DNA from: Cardiocondyla obscurior
Lineage: Eukaryota; Arthropoda; Insecta; Hymenoptera; Formicidae
Direction: 5' to 3'
Assembly: GCF_019399895.1 (NCBI RefSeq)
Contig: NC_091873.1
Span: forward strand, 2,674,001 to 2,738,000
DNA: 64,000 nt
Position 1 is the stretch's first letter. Each line of letters starts with the position of its first letter. The notes under the pieces are model-generated. The model saw only the letters and a list, made by a program, of their open reading frames with translations, made no database searches and was not told where the DNA came from. The translations under genes and the position numbers were made by a program. Shown in pieces: positions 10,770-23,460 of this stretch.

Positions 10770-12764
10770 CGCGTTTAAGACGGAAACCTGCCATTCCGGC
10801 TAATTTCGTTTATTCATTATACATTCCTTGATTAAATGCGGTCGTTAAGTATCGTCAGAGACTTGTCTAGATTTTCTCTACTCGTTTCTTCATTTTACTC
10901 GGCGCAAAATTAACGCGGCGCTTCGTATAATCCAAAACGAATTTGCCATTACGTTTTCTGTCGACAGTTTTAGTTTTTTTTTATTTTTATTTCTATTTTA
11001 GTTTTATTTAGTTTGACCTGTCCTGCCGGTCTATCTATCGCAATCAAGCTGAAAGGGTCCCTTGTACGAATATAAACGTCAGAATTTCAGATCCATCGCG
11101 ACCATGACCTGTGAATGAAAGCTGCGCGCTAATTCCAACCCTCCTTCAAAAAGCGTTAATTAATTCTAGTCAAACCTGAAGCTCGGTCACTCAAGAACTT
11201 TCTAACTTTTAATTCCTATTTTACGGTTTGTCGCGAGAGCAGCGATCCGACAAATTACTCGACACGGATTTACCCGAGTATAACGTGGTTATATATTTAT
11301 TTTATTTTTTTTTAGTTCTCTTTAATAACGTTTTAATTTTTCTAAATATAATTTTTACACTCGTAAATTTTGTTAAGAAGAAAGTTAATTTGAGGTTTGC
11401 CAAAGAATAAAAATTAAATAAATACCGCGACAGAAGTGGGACACTTTGTAACCCTGAGATCTAATATGAGAGCCTGAGCATATCGCGAGTAATAGCTGCA
11501 TAAGACACGGCAGCTGTCGTGAATCGTTGAGCCGGATCCGCGAGGAACCGTCGATTATCGAGACACGGTGGCCTCGGGCATCGCGCATGTTTGACCGAGG
11601 CATCCGATGGCATTCAGAAGTCGTCGTACTATCGGTTAATGCGATCGGATCCGAGACGCTAATCAGCGTATTGCGAATCGGCTTCTCCGCGAACACGGCC
11701 CGGCTCGCGGCGGCGAGGTTCGGTAATCCCGCGCGGATTCTTGAGGATAGTAATTACAGTGCTTAACGAATAACCGCAGGCAGCTGCCACGCCGGGTACC
11801 GACGAACGTTCGTTTATCAGTCTCTTTCTCCGTCGGCCGCGTGTCGGACTGTCTCGAAACATTTGCGCGGGGAAGCACCTCTGGATGCCGCGTGAAAGGA
11901 AAACATATACGTATACGAGGAACGTATATGAGACGTTTGAAAAAAATATGAACGAGGTCTTTATTAGTTCATCGGAACGTTCGCTTTGAGAGAAATTAAA
12001 TTCCGCCACGCGGAAAGAAATTGAATGCGAGTTCAGCGAGTCGGTCGCTTCTCCTCGCCGCTTCGCTTGAATTTTTGGATGCTGGGCAGCAAAAGTTCTG
12101 ACGTGATCGCGAGGAAAGTTCGAACGATGACGCCGATGATAAGAAATGTTTGATAGCTCGCTGCACCGATGGCGCCTCGCGGCACGATCATCGATCACAA
12201 TCGTCGCCGGGATCGAATCGACAAATAGAGCATCGTGTATTGCGCGTAATAACGATATTCATTTCTGTCGCGTCTAACAGGATCGCCTTTTCTCGATATG
12301 ATGCATCACGCTGATCGGGCAGTGATGGGAGTGTGTTACATCGTAAATCCGAAACGACGGCGAGTCCATAAGTTATAGACGATCGCCGCGGAGATTTAAA
12401 TAAATCCTTTCGTAAACACAGCCCGCGCCGCTCGATGCCCCAATTAACGGTTGCTTTTTTGCCTCGCGGAGGCCCCAATCGGGTGTAAAAACGAGCGTTG
12501 CGAGACAGACTAAAGGCCACCATCCTGGTCGCCGGCGCATAATTGCGCTTGTTAATGAGCGTGCCTCTCGACCGGCTCTCGTAATTAGAAAGGTAGTGAC
12601 CGATTCTTCTTAAGTTCCCGATCGTCTTTTTTTTTCCCCGTAGCGTTGCGTAAGATTATCGTTTTTCCTTTTGTTCTTCACGATGGCACTCGGAAGTGAA
12701 CCGCAAAATAACTCCGGGATGAGTCACGAGAGCTGATAGATCGATTTATTGGTCGCGGAGGCAG

Positions 12765-12910
12765 TTAATTATAATTATGCAAATGCCGCGGCGGGACTGA
12801 AAATGCCAAATAAGCGCGCGCAGCCACTCGTTCTGCATAATCGCCCTCATAATGTGGTAACGGGATCGCGGTTAATTAGCTGACAACAAGAGATTGCCGA
12901 CACCAAGTCA
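12765..12910. promoter_or_regulatory. Octamer plus homeodomain-type site cluster
   Basis: TTAATTATAATTATGCAAAT at 12765-12784 overlaps TAATTA homeodomain cores with a perfect POU octamer ATGCAAAT (12777-12784). More ATAAT/TAATTA cores follow, including GGTTAATTAGCTGACA near 12870. This density resembles developmental enhancers in insect introns. It is inferred from motifs alone. Confidence 0.3.
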
Positions 12911-14778
12911 CGCTTTTGAAAATAATCTCAGAAAATCGCTAACGGAGTATTACGCAGCGAATTCGAAGAAAATCAGGTTCCGATTTCTCAATATTCGTTC
13001 GAGAGGAGTGGAGCTTTTACTCAAACCTCGATTTAATTTGACGTAAATAAATTTTTTTTTTTTTAGTTAACCGATTTTTTGTTAATAATTTGATTGTGAT
13101 TGCTACATAGAATTTGAAATTGCATACACGAGTTTTTAATGATTTTTACGCAAAGGGTCGGTGATCATCGTCATATTATCGTTAAGAGTTTTTATTACGA
13201 AATTTTTAATTAAAATTAGATTTGATAATTGTTTAACATTGGATAGTGCTAAGTTCCTCGCTTTTGTCTTATCAGTTTTCGCTCGAAGCGGCTGGGTATT
13301 TAAAGTTATCGGTGTCATCGGTATCGCGGGCAATTTGGAGGACGCCGACATGCGAGAGACGGTAATTCCGTAGATTCGATCCGCGCCACCACGGGTGCCA
13401 CCGATTGCAGGGTAAACAAAAGGGAGGTCGAGGGTGCTCGTACGTGACTGCAGAAATAGCCGGGGAGACGGGGACGCGCTTCGAAAGTTCTAATTTTACA
13501 TATGGATTGCTACTAATTGCGGACCGACTGTCCGCGTTCGTCGTGACGTTAATCGCGGACGGATGCACACCGTCGACTTACGTAATTTTTAACACCGGAC
13601 ATTTCAATTTTAATTCTGCCCACGTTTCGCGAGAGTATTGATTTGAATAGCCGCGAGAGCTGCGACTATTATTGACAACTGTTGCGTGCTTTCGGCGCCG
13701 AGCGCAGTGCGGTTTCCGCATATTGCGGCCGCAGAAATAGGATAATAAGCGAGGAGAACGCAAACCGCGCCGGGCACGCCGTCGTTCTAATTTTACAAAC
13801 GACTCGGGTCGATCCTCGCGGTCGGCAGGAGGCATCGCTCTAAAAGCGTCTTTCGGAAGCACGCGCGCCCCGCATTTTTCGAGCACGTCTCTCTCTCGCC
13901 GTTACCAGCGAAGGCACACGACGTAATTCCGCGGTTTTCTCGACCACGACGTCTGGCGAGCGAAACTCGTAGGCTGCCTCTCTCGACGTCGACCATCGGA
14001 GCTGCAGATTCCTGCAGCTATCAGCGTTTTCTCCCGGCCGACGGTTTCTCGATAATACCGTCGCTCGTTAAAAGTTAATTCGCTAAAAAGCGCATTGTTA
14101 CATTTTTCTTTTACGCATATAAAAAAAAAAATTTTTCAAAGTACCGACGAGTCAATTAATCTGGGAATAAGAATTTGATTTTATTAATTTATATAATGAT
14201 ATTCTTTTAGCAATAACAAGTGTATTCACTTTTCTTAAATAACGTTTCATTTTATATTTATTTAGTTCTGCCGAAGTCTAGCGTATTAGCAAACATTTTA
14301 TTATTTCTTTACGGATTTTATTTTTAATTTGAATCTCGGTATGTGTGACGCGTAAAAGATTAAAAAGAGCTGTACGTCGCGCAGTTTACTTTGTAGAATA
14401 AAAAAATATTCTCAGAAAAAAATACCAATTTTTTCGGAAGCTGGATGAGAGAAAGTGCGCATTGCTCACGACACTCCGTGCAATGTTTACGGAAAATTTC
14501 TTGCATGATTTAATGCGTATCGATACGCTGTCTTGCATATTCAAGCCGAGAGCGAGCAGACTTTTACGATTATGGGCAACACGTTGCCCTGGCCGATAAA
14601 GTTAAAAAAAAAGAAACAAAAAAAAAACGGGAATTGCGAATGGTGTTGATCGTGATTTTTTCACGCGACCGCTTTTCCGGTCGGTTTGCTATCGGCGCGT
14701 ATCGCCATTCAATTAAATTTCCCCATCGCATTGCAACCGATCGTCGATCGTTTACTACTGCATTATCACAAACGTTTT

Positions 14779-14828
14779 TGCTCCCCTTCTTTCTCTCTCT
14801 CTCTTTCTCTCTCTTTCTCTTTCCCTCC
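14779..14828 (+). repeat. CT-rich microsatellite
   Basis: Imperfect (TC)n/(TTTC)n tract of about 50 bases within non-coding DNA. Confidence 0.9.
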
Positions 14829-15217
14829 TTTTCGTTACATTCCAATAACTCCGCTACAACTTTGCAAATAACTTTCAAACAACCTATGGGAAATTAGTTC
14901 GAAGGACAGATAAGATAAATGTCAAAAAGGTTAGAGAAAGGGCTGGAAATTGTTTATAGAGGAAACTCTCCTACGCAGGAAACTGGTAATTATCTCCAGT
15001 TTCTCGTCAGTGGAAGGTAGACGGGTCGTGGTCTCAGGTTAGAACGTTAATTAAAACTTATCGCATAAATTACTGCAAATTTTCCGTTATTACAGATACA
15101 GAGAATGACATTCGTAGTCTATCGTGTAGAACTATCGAAAGAAATATTTATTTTTAAGCAAATGTTTAATTTTAATATTAATATTTTGTTTAACGTATAA
15201 TTATATTTTTGTTGCAG

Positions 15218-15293
15218 GTGAGTCGTCACAAATTGCTCTATCAGTACAATGTCGCGAAGCTGTTTTGCGCGAAAATAATCGCCCGAAGTTCAG
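15218..15293 (+). other. Candidate recursive splice site and short exon
   Basis: A TTATATTTTTGTTGCAG acceptor ends at 15217 and is immediately followed by GTGAGT, the juxtaposed 3'/5' splice-site arrangement of insect recursive splice (ratchet) points. A second donor, CAG then GTAAAT, lies 76 bases on. That would define a short exon and fits the exon-definition model for such sites. The 76 bases are open in two frames. In phase 0 they read VSRHKLLYQYNVAKLFCAK onward and leave phase 1, the phase the 61840 exon accepts. No upstream exon is identified, so coding use is unproven. Confidence 0.4.
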
Positions 15294-18200
15294 GTAAATC
15301 ATTACGAGAGAGAGCTTGAAATAGATCCGATCGTAGACGTCATTTAGATATTATCTTAACGCCAAAGGGATCGTAAATCTTCCTTCCAAGATATTTACGA
15401 TCAATTTTTTTTTTTTTTCAATAATTATTATCCGTATGCAGGTTGGGTCGCGTCTCATTTAGCGAGAGATCGCTTTTGGCAGCATCTCCAATCGCGATGA
15501 TCGAGGGGACGCGAGTAATGATTAAATTTCGAAAATAGACTTGGCCCGATTTGCCCGTAAAGTTCCTACGACGTTCTCCGTGGTTTCTCTGGCATTCTCC
15601 TTTTGCATAGAAAATCATGAGAAAAATCAAGACTAAAGATGTATATACGTTGATATATTGCGTTAAAATAAATGTGCTGAAATAGATATATACGCGCATT
15701 TGGCAGTAACGAACGAAGTGGAAATTTCCAAAAGGACATATCTAGCGTGTGCATTTTCTTTTTCTATATCGTCGATTATTTGGCCAGCAAAAGGAGCACG
15801 GGAGAGAACTAATCAAGTTCCAGGAAATTTCTTGGCTATTAATATTCGCGCGCGTACACAATTATCGCTAATCGTGGCTTTGCCGTGAAAAAATAAATTA
15901 TTAATTAACACAACGACATTGATATATTTGTACTTTCGTACCGAAAGAAAGTTTCGTTGCGGCGAGGCCGCGCTTGTGTCTTTAATTTCCAAATGCGTCC
16001 CGCTGCCAGTTGGCAATGATTGCATTGATGTTTTTATCCGAGTCGAGAACATGTCAGCTGCTAGTGACGCTCCATTTTTTTTTTTTTTAAATATAAAAAT
16101 TTGAAGATTAGGAAAAAGCTTAATTATGTTAATAACGATTGTTCACTTTTAATTAATAAAACACCGTATATGACGCATTGATTTTACCAATTTTAATCGT
16201 GCAAATGTATTGAAATGTAACAGGTTTAAAGTATACCCACGTAATTTGCACGGTGTTGATGGCACATACGATTATCTGAATTAATAATAATAATTCTGAA
16301 ATGTTATATTCAAATATATGTATAATGCGAATCGGCGCGGCACTCTGCCGGAAATTAATTGTGCTTGGAAAATTAAACGGATATTAACGTGCGACGCAGT
16401 CATTATACACGACATGACGTCTGGATATCGCCGCGATACGGTCGTTCAATTATTATCGGAGATGCAAGGAGAAATGTGCCAACCGTTAATTGTCATTACC
16501 GTCGTTGAATTAAGAGTAATTAAGGTCGGGCCGGCGTTCGCGCGCGCGAGGTGATAGCGTGGCGTGCAGTCCGCGGCCAAAATAAATAAAATCCTGCTTA
16601 ATTGCGGTCGTGTTTCTCCGATAGATAGAACAATTTTATTATTCCGCCGTGTAATCTGTTAATTGGTCTACGTCGCGTAATTATATTTTTCGGAGCTCCA
16701 CGAGACGAGACGGCGCTTTCGACGTTTTCATAAAATCGCAGGTAATTGCGATATCACTCGCGGCACGATATCATATTTGCCGTGGAGAAACAACTCGCAT
16801 TTTTACCAAAAGATCGCGGCTAATTACGTGAGAAAGCAAAAAAGAGGACAAATTGTTCGCCGGAGATAACTCGTGTGTACCGTTAAAATAGCGTAAACCT
16901 TCCTTATACATATCGTCCGCTACTGTCGTGCTCGCCAGCTATTTGTACTTGTCGCATGTAATTGAAGGCTCCTTCAACGCACGTTTCACGAGATCCATTA
17001 CGGCTTTCAAGGCCAAAGATTTAAGAACCGCGCGTGACCTCTCTTCTCTCTCCGGCCATTAGAGATAATTAAATTAATCTCGCAAATGCTCGAAACAAAT
17101 ACCCTCCATTATTAATCTTGCCTTTTTTTTTTTTGTTTTCTTTCTTTCGGCACTTCCGTCGTTATAAAAGTAATACGTTCCGTGATATCACGGCAATTCG
17201 CGTAATTAATTATAATTACACGTGTTTGTTTAGAAAACGCGGATTACTGTCTCGTTCCTTAATTACAATCTTGCTTGCGTTTTAATTGCGGAATTTTCTG
17301 TTAGCGTTGGAAGTGTCTACACTTGTTAACACTTGGCAGAACCACTAGAAAGCGTATAAAAAATATTCAATACGTACGATTAATTTGTTGAATTGGCCGT
17401 CCCGCGGCCGAACAAGTTTCCGGCCGTTGAGTCGCGTGAAAGCGAATTATTTTTCTAATATGCCGTCCTCGATTTCTGTATAACCTTTCGTCAAGATGAC
17501 CGCCGGACATTCGTGCTCCGGATTAAGTGAATCTCCAATAATATCTAAGCTTCGCACGTGCACGTCACGTAGGAACAATGCGCAGAGGATCGAAGCGGGA
17601 TTCTGCCGCTTTGCTCTTTATCAGCCCTGCGATTAATCGATTTCCCCAAGCGACCCGCTCGAGTTAATTACGCGTCGAAGTAATAAGAGAGTCCGATCTC
17701 ATTGTCGAAGGGGACCCACTATTCCGGTCACGGGGTGGCGTGTTTGACGGATCGCGTTACCACTGACCTGAAAGGCGAGTAATAACGACAATCCTTGGGT
17801 AAATCATTGTAATGAACGTCCTACATATTCGGCCACAAATAGCAACGTGCGGGCAGAGGTCGATGGTCGTAAAAACCGAGTTAACGGATCGGAAAAATGA
17901 CGAGTACAATGACAATAATAAGTAACGAAATACCACGTTGATAAATTCTCCACAAAAATTTGCGTACTTTTGGTTTAAAGAAAAAAAAGAAATAAAAAAA
18001 AAAAAATAGAAAAAGTGAAGACTTAGCGAAATTTTACAGTATATTTTATATCGAGATTTCTGACGTAACGACCGACGTAATCGACGATATTTTTTTTCTT
18101 CGCGAAAGCCAGGCACATCGATCGGCATCGTTGTTTTCTACGTGCAGCTTCTCTTAGTCGGGTGGTGTTATTAATGCGTGCGAGAGTTACGGGCGTTACA

Positions 18201-21200
18201 AAGGTCTCGCGCGAGCTTAACAAGGTGTAACACGTGCGTAAAGGCTCAGCTGTCTCGAATCGCAGGTGCACGCTTAAGGTGGGTCACGGTTTACGTGGCT
18301 GCTCGCCGATATTACGGTTATCCCCTTAGCGTGCCTGAATACATACATGTGTTTCTGAATCACGGCCGTTTCTCCTCGGAGGCCGCCCGCGCAAATCACC
18401 GGACCGCGGCGTTTCGCAATCGCGCTCGTTCGAGCGATGACGATCGATTCGGCGCGACCGACGCACACAACGGAAACGAGAACCGTCAGTCGAAAAAACC
18501 GTGAATCAAAATTCCATGTTAATAGCTCAATTAAAACGTTTGATTAAACCTGCAACTTAATTAACTGTAACTACGTGACATTTTATTCTATTATTCTTTG
18601 AACCTGATCACGAAATTTCGCGCAGCCGCGACTCGATCGTTATTTATTGGAATAATGAGTAATTAATTGGAAATAGTTCAAGAGATGCATTTAGAAATTG
18701 GTTCTGACTATATTTAATTTTTGCGAATCTTCGCGTTGACATGAATTCAACGTGGAAGGCACATCTATGTTGGAAAAATCTGTTTGTTAACACTGGTCAC
18801 GTACTGACTTTGTAACCTTGTCGGGGATGAGTCTCAAAAGCGTCATTAAAACAACGTTTTTTTAATATATTTTTTTTATTTAGTTGCCGAGACATTGAGA
18901 GTTCTTGCCAAGAACGGTATAAAGTCTGAAAATAGGGTAAAAATTTCCACCAGATAAAATGTCATTACGTTCGCTTGTTAGGATACTTTTCTGGCCTTCT
19001 CCCAAGACAGTATATTTCGTATGCAAAATTATCAGACACCATTTCAATTTTTCACGAAGCTTCCCCCGAGCCCTTGAACTTTTCTCTCAATATATCAGAC
19101 CCGTGCGTTATAATTTATTTAAATATTTAAAACGTCGAATCTTTTCTTTATATATTACATTTAATTGTACGCATTGATCATTCGCGTTACCGTCGATTAT
19201 TAATAGAATGTGGATTTTCTCTAGTAATTACGTGTATTAATATCGGCGTCTGCGGTAAGGCAGCCGAATGAAACACTGTCACGTCACTCTGCGGTAACTT
19301 TCGAAAGTGTCTAATTAGTTACACTTTCAGACGGCACTTTTTAACTGGGCCACCATAGCATGATCGGTAACCATTAATCAAAGAAATTTATACCTCGTAT
19401 TTACTCTAACAAGAAGGAAGGTATATATATACAATTACCGAAAAATAAAAAGCTGTACAGTTCCGCCGAGAAACGGTATCTAACTATTCGTTAAACGATT
19501 TAGTAATCGATAATTCTTATCAGTTTGCTCCACGAAATTTAGCTCGTCCGGCGTGATTCTCTTGCGTTTCGACGATAGAAAAATCGCGTAGCCGTCCGCG
19601 ATCGGAGATGAACCTCGCACCTTCGAGCTTACAAGATACCGACGCCAATAAAATTTTACGAACCGTATCGCGATCGCTCCGGGATCGTTCCTCGTTCGTC
19701 TACGTACGTCCGGATTCTCGACGTTGTGTCAATAAAATCATTAGTGATTAGGGAATCAGGAACTTGGAAGGAACTTTTGATATCAGATTATTGTGACGTC
19801 GATATATTTTTAATCGACGAGGATTTTCTTGTTGAATATTTTCCTCTCGAACGAAATTTTGCCACCGGAAATATGTCGACCGCGAAAGACAATCGAAATC
19901 GTTCTCTTTACATCGGCGAAAGCGTGAAAATCGGAATGTGGTGTTTTTTCATGGCAGCGCGACGAACGTGTCCGCGTATTGTGAATATTACAATAGCAAA
20001 AACGGCATGAGATATGGATCGATGATGCCAGGCGAAGTTAAATGATTATCTTTATATCTTCCACGAAGTCGTAACAATGCAACTGCGCGCGCTTTTCTTT
20101 CCTTTGTTGGATAGCTACGGGTTACTGGAACGCATACGGTACACGGCGGATCGTAAATTTTGAAACTCTCGCCGCTGTGGGGTAACAGCGTCATTTCGTT
20201 AGACCACGAGAGCCTTGCTCGACGTTTATTCGGCAAATGAACATGCTCGAAATACTGTACATGTATTAACTGGAATTATATACGCCTGAATTGCGGCGAG
20301 AATTTTCCCTCGACTATAATTTTCGTTAAATCTGCGGTAGCATTTTGAAGAACGACGACGCAACAAGAGATAGCGAGGAGAATAGCTTCACGAATTGGTG
20401 ACGTCGTAGTATCGACCCTCTTTAGTCGGGGCGCCAGCGGTCCGTCACCCTGGCAACCCTCGGCTCCTTTTGCGTAGACGAAGCACGACGGTGCTTACAA
20501 ACTCTGGCTAGACGAATGGAGGATCCTCTCGGCGTGCACTCTTCGTTAGCGTCGCGGTCAACGAATGTCGAGAACGCTCGAGAGAAAAAAGAGGGCTAGA
20601 AAAACAGAGGGCTTTCACCGCGTCTTCCCACTGGGATGGGATCCGAGAAGATAGTCTCGGCTGTTATAAATCGCCTTATCTCCCGACGAAACTGTAGCGG
20701 TTGACGAGCCGAGATTACGAGAATGGAGAGGGGGGGGGGAGGGGGTGACAGATTACAAAGGAACACAGTCATCGATAGTCGGCCGGTTACGAGGAAAAGA
20801 TAAAACTTCGAATAAGGCAGTCGAGTTTATACAGATCGCGCCGGGGAAGATTATCTCGGGCAGATAGCGTCAATCTTTAATCCCAGAAATATTTTCTAGG
20901 ATTAAATCTCGACATCCTGTTATACTTCGAGCGCTGTGTTCAAGTCTCGCGGATGAGGGACACGGTGATTGGATTAATCCGGTATCTTAATCCGCGCGGA
21001 GCGAACTCGCGATTTTGTTTCAACAATATGACATGCTGTGGTGCTATCTCGCGTCAGATTATATTAATTTTCCTCCATCAACTCCGCTTTCCAAACGATG
21101 AAAAGAAGCATCGTCCGTTAGTATTATTCCGACACGTTCAATGATTGAATAACAGATTAGGCGGCCGCGTCGCGGTAAGACCGTCGGACTGTTAATCGGT

Positions 21201-23186
21201 GGCGAGTTCGGAATAACTGTTTTTAGTCCAGCGAATCGGTTTATTGGCGGTGCGGGGCTAGATGCATTGTCCTGTGCCCGCCGACTCTCCCCGACAATAA
21301 ATAATCGGGATCGCACGTAACGAACAGGCGAATTACGCCGGTAATAACGACGTGCACGCAGTCGCTCGCGATCATACTCGTTAATTAAGTCGGTATTGGA
21401 TCGATCTCTCCTTCGCGCGCATCATCGAGCGTATCGTTCTATCTTTCTATTTATCATCGCCGCGCGCGAGATAACAGGAAGCGCCGGTCGAGACTTTACA
21501 GCCGCCGGGAAGCCGTTTGCCGCCTATGCTTCCGTGCATCGGCTTTGATATATTATACGCGATATCATATTGATGGCTGATACGTCGTGAGTAGAGAGAA
21601 AAAGAGAGAGAGAAAGAGAGCGAGAGCGCGCCGTGAATGCGAAGCAATAACCCGCTAAACTACGAGCGGCTGCAAAAGGTGGTGAATTTTTAACTAGACC
21701 CTGCCATTCTTCACTGTTGCCTTTGAGCCTGATCTTTAATCTCCAAGTATTCACGCTGTGATCGGCGCTTTCATATACAGTTACCTTTTCACGACATTAT
21801 TTTTTTCCCTCTGTCATTACGGTCATGTAAATCTTTATAATTTATTATTAAAAAAACATTTATTTTTTACTCTCGTTCCGGTATTATTTTGTCGAGTAGC
21901 TTTAAAGGAAAACGGATATAGTGTCCTCATCGCGCAATATTTATTGCATCGGAATATAACAATTTCAAGAACCAGGTAACTCTGTTCGTTCGTTTTACAA
22001 TTTATCGCCGGGGTATTGAGCGGACAGTTTTAGCGGATGGATGCTAATGGCATCTTCGGGATGCACCCGAAGACGGCAGCGGTTATTATGTAATTAAGGG
22101 CTGAGGGCTGGGGACGCAGGTGCAGCCAGGAAGTCGATAAGCGTCGCGATACTTATGCACAGTCGTCGCGCCGTTTCTCTCTATAGAAAATCCCACTTTG
22201 GATTTTCGAGATTACACGTTACGTTTGTCGCGAGCACGGGGCCCGATAGTCGTTTCTCTCGCAAAGGGGAGCGCGCGCGCCGAGAAAAACTAAAATACAT
22301 ACGACGTATATAGCCATCTCTGGAAACGATTACGCTGAAAATTTCTTGTCTGACCTATAAAGTCGCTCGTCTTCCCTCGCTTACACGAAGACCCCACACA
22401 CGCCCGAGCACACACTCACGCTGGAAGTTACATTATACGAGAAAGTTATTGGCTTTTTCTTGCGCGGATGCTGAAACGTTAAGGCACGCTGGTACGGAGG
22501 AGGGGGAGAGGGGCGATCGATAAGGATCAGAGCGTGCAATGGGGAATCTCACTCGCGAGAACGTTACGCACACGGCGGGGCTAATTATCGCAATTGAAAT
22601 TTTTACAAGCTCACCCGCAGGATGAGTTACGACGTTGTTTATGAGCTCGCGATGAAAAGATGATCGATCGGCCGCGATTGCTTCGGCAATCCGGCAATTT
22701 CGCGCGTTCGCGATTTGACGCACGAGACACGCGATTAACGAAGAGCAAAAGGAGCGATGGAAAATTCTCACTTGACGTAAACGCGATGGTCTTCTTGCTC
22801 CTAAGGAAATCCTATCTCTTTAATAGTGCCTTCGATCGAGACGACGATGCTCAAGGCAAATGGGGAGAATTGAGTAAAAATAATCCAGCGTAATTTTATA
22901 TAATCGGGTTTGAAAAATATTATAAAAAAAAAAAGAAACAGACCAAAAATTTTACAACGCGGATCTTACGCACGCAAATGTATCTTAGATTTCGTGTTTT
23001 AGTTGTCTATTTTAATCAGAAGTCAAATACACGCGGGATTCTAAGTATTATGCAGTTATTCACCCGAGTAGAAATTGAGCCTAACAGTTATCTAACGACT
23101 AGCCAGCAAACACGTTGTTTTTCTCGTGACTGTCTCGTAAAACTGTTCAGCACTGAGCCAGAAATATGACGCTCAAAATGTTTATA
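15294..23186. other. Long non-coding stretch
   Basis: No gene is seen. AT-rich homeodomain-type sites are frequent at 16250-16700. A 94-codon plus-strand frame at 19726-20010 has ordinary protein-like composition but starts with GTG and has no splice context. A G-rich run lies at 20730-20745 and a GA microsatellite at 21593-21627. Frames at 17757-18504 overlap on both strands and look like chance. Confidence 0.5.
21593..21627 (+). repeat. GA-rich microsatellite
   Basis: Imperfect (GA)n/(GAAA)n tract of about 35 bases. Confidence 0.85.
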
Positions 23187-23458
23187 GCTACTAAAAAAAT
23201 ATTCCTGGCTAATTATGAGCTTGAAAAGCTAAATAATTTCGCCGTGTGCTAGTCCTGCATCCACGTGGACGTGCAGCGCGATGGCCGCCGGTATAAACAC
23301 AGGCATGTGCTTGCAACGCGCGCAGCGGCCGGCTGACTCGGCAATTGAGCGCGCGTTGACATCGGTCAATACGCGCAGTGAGTTAATACGCGGAGAAAAA
23401 CGTTCAAATACTTAACTTTTCTAACTCTTTATTAGCCAGGAATAAATAATTATCTCGC
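23187..23458. mobile_element. MITE with long imperfect inverted repeats, TA-flanked
   Basis: The arms share a perfect 14-base core, TATTCCTGGCTAAT at 23200-23213 and its reverse complement at 23431-23444. Imperfect pairing continues on both sides for about 55 bases per arm: outward to GC next to TA, inward through GAGCTTGAAAAG versus GAGTTAGAAAAG. Each end abuts a TA dinucleotide (23185-23186 and 23459-23460), compatible with a Tc1/mariner-type target duplication. The interior is GC-rich without an open frame, so the copy is non-autonomous. The superfamily is uncertain because a 2-base duplication is weak evidence. Confidence 0.6.
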
Positions 23459-23460
23459 TA

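Larger units (their letters stand above)
8521..14778. other. Long non-coding stretch
   Basis: No gene is seen. Notable content: an AT-rich imperfect hairpin at about 9549-9632 (TTAGATTTTT and AAAAATCTAA arms), a 24-base T run at 10746-10769, a homeodomain/POU-like cluster around 12765-12910 (listed separately), and AT-rich DNA around 13040-13220 and 14110-14420. Open frames of 60-180 codons are scattered on both strands without splice support. Confidence 0.5.

Noticed and set aside
17310..17355. GGCAGAACCACTAG, resembling a hAT right terminus
   Set aside because: No matching left terminus or 8-base duplication found nearby.
22483..22500. TAAGGCACGC, matching the seed end of miR-124
   Set aside because: Only ten bases match and no hairpin is present.
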